Position numbers and translations under genes: made by a program
Assembly (NCBI RefSeq): GCF_040115645.1
Contig: NW_027096027.1
Location: 248,001 to 312,000, forward strand
Length of the DNA stretch: 64,000 bases
Reading direction: 5' to 3'
From: Euwallacea fornicatus
Taxonomy: Eukaryota > Arthropoda > Insecta > Coleoptera > Curculionidae
The notes under the pieces: generated by a model
The model's database searches: none
The model's input: only the letters and a program-made list of their open reading frames with translations
What the model was told of the DNA's origin: nothing
Part shown: piece by piece, positions 53,501-64,000 of the stretch
Layout of the letters: the number at the start of each line of letters is the position of its first letter
How positions within the stretch are numbered: position 1 is the first letter of the stretch

Positions 53501-56500
53501 TTTATGTGCTCAAACACTCAAAATGTGTGATTGTTCTAAATTTGAAGCTCGAAAACTTTGACAAATGACGACCAAATGTCTTAAACAGAGAATCAAATTA
53601 ATCAGCTCGACGAGATCTTTAAGATGACAAAACACATCATAATTGCATCTTGTTGAACTTCAGAGAAAAATAGGACTTTATGTGCTCAAACACTCACAAT
53701 GTGCGATTGTTCTAAATTTGAAGTTCGATAACTTCGACAAATGACGACCAAATGTCTTAAACAGAATGTCAAATTAATCAGCTCGACGAGATCTTTAAGA
53801 TGACAAAACGCATCATGATTGCATCTTGTTGAATTTCCAAGAAAAATAGTACTTTATGTGCTCAAACACTCAAAATGTGTGATTGTTCTAAATTTGAAGC
53901 TCGATAACTTCGACAAATGACGACCAAATGTCTTAAACAGAATGTCAAATTAATCAACTCGACGAGATCTTTAAGATGACAAAACACATCATGATTGCAT
54001 CTTGTTGAATTTCAAAAAAAAATAATGCTTTATGTGCTCAAACACTCAAAATGTGTGATTGTTCTAAATTTGAAGCTCGATAACTTCGACAAATGACGAC
54101 CAAATGTCTTAAACAGAATGTCGAATTAATCAACTCGACGAGATCTTTGAGATGACAAAACACATCATAATTGCATCTTGTTGAATTGCAAAAAAAATAA
54201 TGCTTTATGTGCTCAAACACTCAAAATGTGTGATTGTTCTAAATTTGAAGCTCGATAACTTCGACAAATGACGACCAAATGTCTTAAACAGAGAGTCAAA
54301 TTAATCAGCTCGACGAGATCTTTAAGATGACAAAACACATCATAATTGCATCTTGTTGAACATCAGAGAAAAATAGGACTTTATGTGCTCAAACACTCAC
54401 AATGTGCGATTGTTCTAAATTTGAAGTTCGATAACTTCGACAAATGACGACCAAATGTCTTAAACAGAATGTCAAATTAATCAGCTCGACGAGATCTTTA
54501 AGATGACAAAACGCATCATGATTGCATCTTGTTGAATTTCCAAGAAAAATAGTACGTTATGTGCTCAAAAACTCAAAATGTGTGATTGTTCTAAATTTGA
54601 AGCTCGATAACTTCGACAAATGACGACCAAATGTCTTAAACAGAATGTCAAATTAATCAACTCGACGAGATCTTTAAGATGACAAAACACATCATGATTG
54701 CATCTTGTTGAATTTCCAAGGAAAATAGTACTTTATGTGCTCAAACACAAAAAATGTGTGATTGTTCTAAATTTGAAGCTCGAAAACTTCGACAAATGAC
54801 GACCAAATGTCTTAAACAGAATGTCAAATTAATCAACTCGACGAGATCTTTAAGATGACAAAACACATCATGATTGCATCTTGTTGAATTTCCAAGAAAA
54901 ATAGTACTTTATGTGCTCAAACACAAAAAATGTGTGATTGTTCTAAATTTGAAGCTCGATAACTTCGACAAATGACGACCAAATGTCTTAAACAGAGAGT
55001 CAAATTAATCAGCTCGACGAGATCTTTAAGATGACTAAACACATCATGATTGCATCTTGTTGAATTTCCAAGAAAAATAGTACTTTATGTGCTCAAACAC
55101 TCAAAATGTGTGATTGTTCTAAATTTGAAGCTCGATAACTTCGACAAATGACGACCAAATGTCTTAAACAGAGTGTCAAATTAATCAGCTCGACGAGATC
55201 TTTAAGATGACTAAACACATCATGATTGCATCTTGTTGAATTTCCAAGAAAAATAGTACTTTATGTGCTCAAACACTCAAAATGTGTGATTGTTCTAAAT
55301 TTGAAGCTCGATAACTTCGACAAATGACGACCAAATGTCTTAAACAGACAGTCAAATTAATCAACTCGACGAGATCTTTAATATGACAAAACACATCTTG
55401 ATTGCATCTTGTTGAATTTCAGAGAAAAATAGGACTTTATGTGCTCAAACACTCAAAATGTGTGATTGTTCTAAATTTGATGTTCGATAACTTCGACAAA
55501 TGACGACCAAATGTCTTAAACAGAATGTCAAATTAATCAACTCGACGAGATCTTTAAGATGGCAAAACACATCATGATTGCATCTTGATGAATTTCAGAG
55601 AAAAATAGGACTTTATGTGCTCAAACACTCAAAATGTGTGATTGTTCTAAATTTGAAGTTCGATAACTTCGACACATGACGACCAAATGTCTTAAACAGA
55701 GAGTCAAATTAATCAGCTCGACGAGATCTTTAAGATGACAAAACACATCATGATTGCATCTTGTTGAATTTCCAAGAAAAATAGTACTTTATGTGCTCAA
55801 ACACTCAAAATGTGTGATTGTTCTAAATTTGAAGCTCGATAACTTCGACAAATGACAACCCAATGTCTTAAACAGACAGTCAAATTAATCAGCTCGACGA
55901 GATCTTTAAGATGACAAAACACATCATGATTGCATCTTGTTGAATTTCCAAGAAAAATAGTACTTTATGTGCTCAAACACTCAAAATGTGTGATTGTTCT
56001 AAATTTGAAGCTCGATAACATCGACAAATGACGACCAAATGTCTTAAACAGAGTGTCAAATTAATCAGCTCGACGAGATCTTTAAGATGACAAAACACAT
56101 CATGATTGCATCTTGTTGAATTTCCAAGGAAAATAGTACTTTATGTGCTCAAACACTCAAAATGTGTGATTGTTCTAAATTTGAAGCTCGATAACTTCGA
56201 CAAATGACAACCCAATGTCTTAAACAGAGAGTCAAATTAATCAGCTCGACGAGATCTTTAAGATGACAAAACACATCATGATTGCATCTTGTTGAATTTC
56301 CAAGAAAAATAGTACTTTATGTGCTCAAACACTCAAAATGTGTGATTGTTCTAAATTTGAAGCTCGATAACTTCGACAAATGACGACCAAATGTCTTAAA
56401 CAGACAGTCAAATTAATCAACTCGACGAGATCTTTAATATGACAAAACACATCTTGATTGCATCTTGTTGAATTTCAGAGAAAAATAGGACTTTATGTGC

Positions 56501-56710
56501 TCAAACTCTCAAAATGTGTGATTGTTCTAAATTTGATGTTCGATAACTTCGACAAATGACGACCAAATGTCTTAAACAGACAGTCAAATTAATCAACTCG
56601 ACGAGATCTTTAATATGACAAAACACATCTTGATTGCATCTTGTTGAATTTCAGAGAAAAATAGGACTTTATGTGCTCAAACTCTCAAAATGTGTGATTG
56701 TTCTAAATTT

Positions 56711-59700
56711 GATGTTCGATAACTTCGACAAATGACGACCAAATGTCTTAAACAGAGAGTCAAATTAATCAGCTCGACGAGATCTTTAAGATGACAAAAC
56801 ACATCATGATTGCCACTTGTTGAATTTCCAAGAAAAATAGTACTTTATGTGCTCAAACACAAAAAATGTGTGATTGTTCTAAATTTGAAGCTCGATAACT
56901 TCGACAAATGACGACCAAATGTCTTAAACAGAATGTCAAATTAATCAACTCGACGAGATCTTTAAGATGGCAAAACACATCATGATTGCATCTTGTTGAA
57001 TTTCAGAGAAAAATAGGACTTTATGTGCTCAAACACTCAAAATGTGTGATTGTTCTAAATTTGAAGCTCGATAACTTCGACAAATGACGACCAAATGTCT
57101 TACACAGAGTGTCAAATTAATCAGCTCGACGAGATCTTTAAGATGACTAAACACATCATGATTGCATCTTGTTGAATTTCCAAGAAAAATAGTACTTTAT
57201 GTGCTCAAACACTCAAAATGTGTGATTGTTCTAAATTTGAAGCTCGATAACTTCGACAAATGACGACCAAATGTCTTAAACAGACAGTCAAATTAATCAA
57301 CTCGACGAGATCTTTAAGATGACAAAACACATCATGATTGCATCTTGTTGAATTTAAAAAAAAAATAATGCTTCATGTGCTCAAACACTCAAAATGTGTG
57401 ATTGTTCTAAATTTGAAGCTCGATAACTTCGACAAATGACGACCAAATGTCTTAAACAGAGAGTCAAATTAATCAGCTCGACGAGATCTTTAAGATGACA
57501 AAACACATCATGATTGCATCTTGTTGAATTTCCAAGGAAAATAGTACTTTATGTGCTCAAACACAAAAAATGTGTGATTGTTCTAAATTTGAAGCTCGAA
57601 AACTTCGACAAATGACGACCAAATGTCTTAAACAGAATGTCAAATTAATCAACTCGACGAGATCTTTAAGATGACAAAACACATCATGATTGCATCTTGT
57701 TGAATTTCAAAAAAAAATAATGCTTTATGTGCTCAAACACTCAAAATGTGTGATTGTTCTAAATTTGAAGCTCGATAACTTCGACAAATGACGACCAAAT
57801 GTCTTAAACAGACAGTCAAATTAATCAACTCGACGAGATCTTTAATATGACAAAACACATCTTGATTGCATCTTGTTGAATTTCAGAGAAAAATAGGACT
57901 TTATGTACTCAAACTCTCAAAATGTGTGATTGTTCTAAATTTGATGTTCGATAACTTCGACAAATGACGACCAAATGTCTTACACAGAGTGTCAAATTAA
58001 TCAGCTCGACGAGATCTTTAAGATGACTAAACACATCATGATTGCATCTTGTTGAATTTCCAAGAAAAATAGTACTTTATGTGCTCAAACACTCAAAATG
58101 TGTGATTGTTCTAAATTTGAAGCTCGATAACTTCGACAAATGACGACCAAATGTCTTAAACAGAATGTCAAATTAATCAACTCGACGAGATCTTTAAGAT
58201 GGCAAAACACATCATGATTGCATCTTGATGAATTTCAGAGAAAAATAGGACTTTATGTGCTCAAACACTCAAAATGTGTGATTGTTCTAAATTTGAAGCT
58301 CGATAACTTCGACAAATGACGACCAAATGTCTTAAACAGAATGTCAAATTAATCAACTCGACGAGATCTTTAAGATGACAAAACACATCATAATTGCATC
58401 TTGTTGAATTTCAAAAAAAAAAATGCTTTATGTCCTCAAACACTCAAAATGTGTGATTGTTCTAAATTTGAAGCTCGATAACTTCGACAAATGACGACCA
58501 AATGTCTTAAACAGACAGTCAAATTAATCAACTCGACGAGATCTTTAATATGACAAAACACATCTTGATTGCATCTTGTTGAATTTCAGAGAAAAATAGG
58601 ACTTTATGTGCTCAAACACTCAAAATGTGTGATTGTTCTAAATTTGAAGCTCGATAACTTCGACAAATGACGACCAAATGTCTTAAACAGAATGTCAAAT
58701 TAATCAACTCGACGAGATCTTTGAGATGACAAAACACATCATAATTGCATCTTGTTGAATTGCAAAAAAAAATAATGCTTTATGTGCTCAAACACTCAAA
58801 ATGTGTGATTGTTCTAAATTTGAAGCTCGATAACTTCGACAAATGACGACCAAATGTCTTAAACAGAGAGTCAAATTAATCAGCTCGACGAGATCTTTAA
58901 GATGACAAAACGCATCATGATTGCATCTTGTTGAATTTTCAAGAAAAATAGTAATATATGTGCTCAAACACTCAAAATGTGTGATTGTTCTAAATTTGAA
59001 GTTCGATAACTTCGACACATGACGACCAAATGTCTTAAACAGAGAGTCAAATTAATCAGCTCGACGAGATCTTTAAGATGACAAAACACATCATGATTGC
59101 ATCTTGTTGAATTTCCAAGAAAAATAGTACTTTATGTGCTCAAACACTCAAAATGTGTGATTGTTCTAAATTTGAAGCTCGATAACTTCGACAAATGACG
59201 ACCAAATGTCTTAAACAGAGTGTCAAATTAATCAGCTCGACGAGATCTTTAAGATGACAAAACACATCATGATTGCATCTTGTTGAATTTCCAAGGAAAA
59301 TAGTACGTTATGTGCTCAAACACTCAAAATGTGTGATTGTTCTAAATTTGAAGCTCGATAACTTCGACAAATGACAACCCAATGTCTTAAACAGAGAGTC
59401 AAATTAATCAGCTCGACGAGATCTTTAAGATGACAAAACACATCATGATTGCATCTTGTTGAATTTCCAAGAAAAATAGTACTTTATGTGCTCAAACACT
59501 CAAAATGTGTGATTGTTCTAAATTTGAAGCTCGATAACTTCGACAAATGACGACCAAATGTCTTAAACAGACAGTCAAATTAATCAACTCGACGAGATCT
59601 TTAATATGACAAAACACATCTTGATTGCATCTTGTTGAATTTCAGAGAAAAATAGGACTTTATGTGCTCAAACTCTCAAAATGTGTGATTGTTCTAAATT

Positions 59701-60096
59701 TGATGTTCGATAACTTCGACAAATGACGACCAAATGTCTTAAACAGAGAGTCAAATTAATCAGCTCGACGAGATCTTTAAGATGACAAAACACATCATGA
59801 TTGCCACTTGTTGAATTTCCAAGAAAAATAGTACTTTATGTGCTCAAACACAAAAAATGTGTGATTGTTCTAAATTTGAAGCTCGATAACTTCGACAAAT
59901 GACGACCAAATGTCTTAAACAGAATGTCAAATTAATCAACTCGACGAGATCTTTAAGATGGCAAAACACATCATGATTGCATCTTGTTGAATTTCAGAGA
60001 AAAATAGGACTTTATGTGCTCAAACACTCAAAATGTGTGATTGTTCTAAATTTGAAGCTCGATAACTTCGACAAATGACGACCAAATGTCTTAAAC
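56711..60096 (+). repeat. Right copy of the 3.4-kb dispersed satellite duplication (offset 9,501)
   Basis: Partner of about 47210-50595. The copies agree in subtype order across about 19 monomers with few single-base differences (for example TAATATATG at 58952 against TAATTTATG at 49451, and AAGCTCG near 57240 against AAGTTCG near 47740). Being separated by about 6 kb of differently ordered monomers, it shows later rearrangement or a longer-range exchange. Confidence 0.82.
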
Positions 60097-63000
60097 AGAC
60101 AGTCAAATTAATCAACTCGACGAGATCTTTAATATGACAAAACACATCTTGATTGCATCTTGTTGAATTTCAGAGAAAAATAGGACTTTATGTGCTCAAA
60201 CTCTCAAAATGTGTGATTGTTCTAAATTTGAAGCTCGATAACTTCGACAAATGACGACCAAATGTCTTAAACAGAATGTCAAATTAATCAACTCGACGAG
60301 ATCTTTGAGATGACAAAACACATCATAATTGCATCTTGTTGAATTGCAAAAAAAAATAATGCTTTATGTGCTCAAACACTCAAAATGTGTGATTGTTCTA
60401 AATTTGAAGCTCGATAACTTCGACAAATGACGACCAAATGTCTTAAACAGAGAGTCAAATTAATCAGCTCGACGAGATCTTTAAGATGACAAAACGCATC
60501 ATGATTGCATCTTGTTGAATTTCCAAGAAAAATAGTAATTTATGTGCTCAAACACTCAAAATGTGTGATTGTTCTAAATTTGAAGCTCGATAACTTCGAC
60601 AAATGACAACCCAATGTCTTAAACAGAGAGTCAAATTAATCAGCTCGACGAGATCTTTAAGATGACAAAACACATCATGATTGCATCTTGTTGAATTTCC
60701 AAGAAAAATAGTACTTTATGTGCTCAAACACAAAAAATGTGTGATTGTTCTAAATTTGAAGCTCGATAACTTCGACAAATGACGACCAAATGTCTTAAAC
60801 AGAGAGTCAAATTAATCAGCTCGACGAGATCTTTAAGATGACTAAACACATCATGATTGCATCTTGTTGAATTTCCAAGAAAAATAGTACTTTATGTGCT
60901 CAAACACTCAAAATGTGTGATTGTTCTAAATTGGAAGCTCGATAACTTCGACATATGACGACCAAATGTCTTAAACAGAGTGTCAAATTAATCAGCTCGA
61001 CGAGATCTTTAAGATGACTAAACACATCATGATTGCATCTTGTTGAATTTCCAAGAAAAATAGTACTTTATGTGCTCAAACACTCAAAATGTGTGATTGT
61101 TCTAAATTTGAAGCTCGATAACTTCGACAAATGACGACCAAATGTCTTAAACAGACAGTCAAATTAATCAACTCGACGAGATCTTTAATATGACAAAACA
61201 CATCTTGATTGCATCTTGTTGAATTTCAGAGAAAAATAGGACTTTATGTGCTCAAACACTCAAAATGTGTGATTGTTCTAAATTTGATGTTCGATAACTT
61301 CGACAAATGACGACCAAATGTCTTAAACAGAATGTCAAATTAATCAACTCGACGAGATCTTTAAGATGGCAAAACACATCATGATTGCATCTTGATGAAT
61401 TTCAGAGAAAAATAGGACTTTATGTGCTCAAACACTCAAAATGTGTGATTGTTCTAAATTTGAAGCTCGATAACTTCGACAAATGACGACCAAATGTCTT
61501 AAACAGAATGTCGAATTAATCAACTCGACGAGATCTTTGAGATGACAAAACACATCATAATTGCATCTTGTTGAATTGCAAAAAAAATAATGCTTTATGT
61601 GCTCAAACACTCAAAATGTGTGATTGTTCTAAATTTGAAGCTCGATAACTTCGACAAATGACGACCAAATGTCTTAAACAGAGAGTCAAATTAATCAGCT
61701 CGACGAGATCTTTAAGATGACAAAACACATCATAATTGCATCTTGTTGAACATCAGAGAAAAATAGGACTTTATGTGCTCAAACACTCACAATGTGCGGT
61801 TGTTCTAAATTTGAAGTTCGATAACTTCGACAAATGACGACCAAATGTCTTAAACAGAATGTCAAATTAATCAGCTCGACGAGATCTTTAAGATGACAAA
61901 ACGCATCATGATTGCATCTTGTTGAATTTCCAAGAAAAATAGTACTTTATGTGCTCAAACACTCAAAATGTGTGATTGTTCTAAATTTGAAGCTCGATAA
62001 CTTCGACAAATGACGACCAAATGTCTTAAACAGAATGTCAAATTAATCAACTCGACGAGATCTTTAAGATGACAAAACACATCATGATTGCATCTTGTTG
62101 AATTTCCAAGGAAAATAGTACTTTATGTGCTCAAACACAAAAAATGTGTGATTGTTCTAAATTTGAAGCTCGAAAACTTCGACAAATGACGACCAAATGT
62201 CTTAAACAGAATGTCAAATTAATCAACTCGACGAGATCTTTAAGATGACAAAACACATCATGATTGCATCTTGTTGAATTTCCAAGAAAAATAGTACTTT
62301 ATGTGCTCAAACACAAAAAATGTGTGATTGTTCTAAATTTGAAGCTCGATAACTTCGACAAATGACGACCAAATGTCTTAAACAGAGAGTCAAATTAATC
62401 AGCTCGACGAGATCTTTAAGATGACTAAACACATCATGATTGCATCTTGTTGAATTTCCAAGAAAAATAGTACTTTATGTGCTCAAACACTCAAAATGTG
62501 TGATTGTTCTAAATTTGAAGCTCGATAACTTCGACAAATGACGACCAAATGTCTTAAACAGAGTGTCAAATTAATCAGCTCGACGAGATCTTTAAGATGA
62601 CTAAACACATCATGATTGCATCTTGTTGAATTTCCAAGAAAAATAGTACTTTATGTGCTCAAACACTCAAAATGTGTGATTGTTCTAAATTTGAAGCTCG
62701 ATAACTTCGACAAATGACGACCAAATGTCTTAAACAGACAGTCAAATTAATCAACTCGACGAGATCTTTAATATGACAAAACACATCTTGATTGCATCTT
62801 GTTGAATTTCAGAGAAAAATAGGACTTTATGTGCTCAAACACTCAAAATGTGTGATTGTTCTAAATTTGATGTTCGATAACTTCGACAAATGACGACCAA
62901 ATGTCTTAAACAGAATGTCAAATTAATCAACTCGACGAGATCTTTAAGATGGCAAAACACATCATGATTGCATCTTGATGAATTTCAGAGAAAAATAGGA

Positions 63001-64000
63001 CTTTATGTGCTCAAACACTCAAAATGTGTGATTGTTCTAAATTTGAAGCTCGATAACTTCGACAAATGACGACCAAATGTCTTAAACAGAATGTCAAATT
63101 AATCAACTCGACGAGATCTTTAAGATGACAAAACACATCATAATTGCATCTTGTTGAATTTCAAAAAAAAAAATGCTTTATGTGCTCAAACACTCAAAAT
63201 GTGTGATTGTTCTAAATTTGAAGCTCGATAACTTCGACAAATGACGACCAAATGTCTTAAACAGAGAGTCAAATTAATCAGCTCGACGAGATCTTTAAGA
63301 TGGCAAAACACATCATGATTGCACCTTGTTGAATTTCAGAGAAAAATAGGACTTTATGTGCTCAAACACTCAAAATGTGTGATTGTTCTAAATTTGAAGC
63401 TCGAAAACTTTGACAAATGACGACCAAATGTCTTAAACAGAGAATCAAATTAATCAGCTCGACGAGATCTTTAAGATGACAAAACACATCATAATTGCAT
63501 CTTGTTGAACTTCAGAGAAAAATAGGACTTTATGTGCTCAAACACTCACAATGTGCGATTGTTCTAAATTTGAAGTTCGATAACTTCGACAAATGACGAC
63601 CAAATGTCTTAAACAGAATGTCAAATTAATCAGCTCGACGAGATCTTTAAGATGACAAAACGCATCATGATTGCATCTTGTTGAATTTCCAAGAAAAATA
63701 GTACTTTATGTGCTCAAACACTCAAAATGTGTGATTGTTCTAAATTTGAAGCTCGATAACTTCGACAAATGACGACCAAATGTCTTAAACAGAATGTCAA
63801 ATTAATCAACTCGACGAGATCTTTAAGATGACAAAACACATCATGATTGCATCTTGTTGAATTTCAAAAAAAAATAATGCTTTATGTGCTCAAACACTCA
63901 AAATGTGTGATTGTTCTAAATTTGAAGCTCGATAACTTCGACAAATGACGACCAAATGTCTTAAACAGAATGTCGAATTAATCAACTCGACGAGATCTTT

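Larger units (their letters stand above)
39741..64000 (+). repeat. Satellite domain III: state A monomers with TTCAGAGAAAAATAGG, AGACAGTC and ACAAAAAATGTG variants
   Basis: About 138 monomers continuing to the window end. Common variants are CAGACAGTCAAATT, AATATGACAAAACACATCTTG, AAACACAAAAAATGTG, GACAACCCAATG, GAATTGCAAAAAAAA and ATTGCCACTTG. No state B boxes, genes or inserted elements are seen. Long-range repeats are extensive: 50757-51440 resembles 47760-48440 (spacing 2991); 54038 matches 61428 (spacing 7390); 53469 matches 63321 (spacing 9852); 52682 matches 60951 (spacing 8269). Confidence 0.94.

Noticed and set aside
6651..61610. Recurrent minus-strand frames of 60-88 codons in the satellite
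   Set aside because: They are the same stretch of monomer read repeatedly. At 176 bp the frame shifts each monomer and stops soon follow. Nothing suggests a protein.
6465..64000. CRISPR-like array
   Set aside because: Whole 176-bp units are similar, with no short repeat alternating with unique spacers, no cas genes and eukaryotic context.

Overview
This window is heterochromatic DNA from a eukaryote, almost certainly an arthropod and most likely an insect. Two things support that: about 58 kb is one tandem satellite array with a monomer of about 176 bp, and the only gene-bearing object is a BEL/Pao LTR retrotransposon of the kind common in insects. I cannot name the species or match the satellite to a named family from the sequence alone. 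No host protein-coding gene, rRNA, tRNA gene or CRISPR array is visible. The window starts and ends inside the array, so its full size is unknown.

Layout: satellite at 1-725; a 5,734-bp BEL/Pao element at 726-6459, bounded by a 5-bp target duplication (CAGAC at 721-725 and 6460-6464); then uninterrupted satellite from 6465 to 64000. All monomers run in one orientation. About 331 monomers are present, and a representative one is about 33.5% GC. The array falls into three softly bounded domains by monomer variants: about 6465-24720, 24721-39740 and 39741-64000. Within them are nested multi-monomer duplications with spacings of about 880, 1230, 1404, 1756, 2109/2111, 2633, 2991, 7390 and 9500 bp, that is 5, 7, 8, 10, 12, 15, 17, 42 and 54 monomers. 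There is therefore no single fixed higher-order unit, but a mosaic left by repeated unequal exchange.

The retrotransposon is complete at its ends. It has two 656-bp LTRs that look identical, a primer-binding site complementary to tRNA-Tyr three bases inside the 5' LTR, a structured leader, one long Gag-Pol ORF and a polypurine tract. The ORF carries Gag with three zinc knuckles, an aspartic protease, the front of the reverse transcriptase including YVDD, a full integrase and a C-terminal DUF5641-like region. The part normally lying between YVDD and the integrase (end of RT, the Peptidase_A17-annotated region, RNase H) is absent, with the reading frame kept. The copy is young, yet it should not be able to complete reverse transcription alone.

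The most interesting points are: the in-frame internal deletion in an element with matching LTRs; repeated leader hairpins whose copies differ by compensatory base changes; an empty-site paralogue of the insertion within the same array; and a two-state 30-bp box in the satellite monomer (11 of 30 positions differ, flanks nearly constant) that is restricted to the first 25 kb and stops abruptly. I did not find a convincing new gene system.
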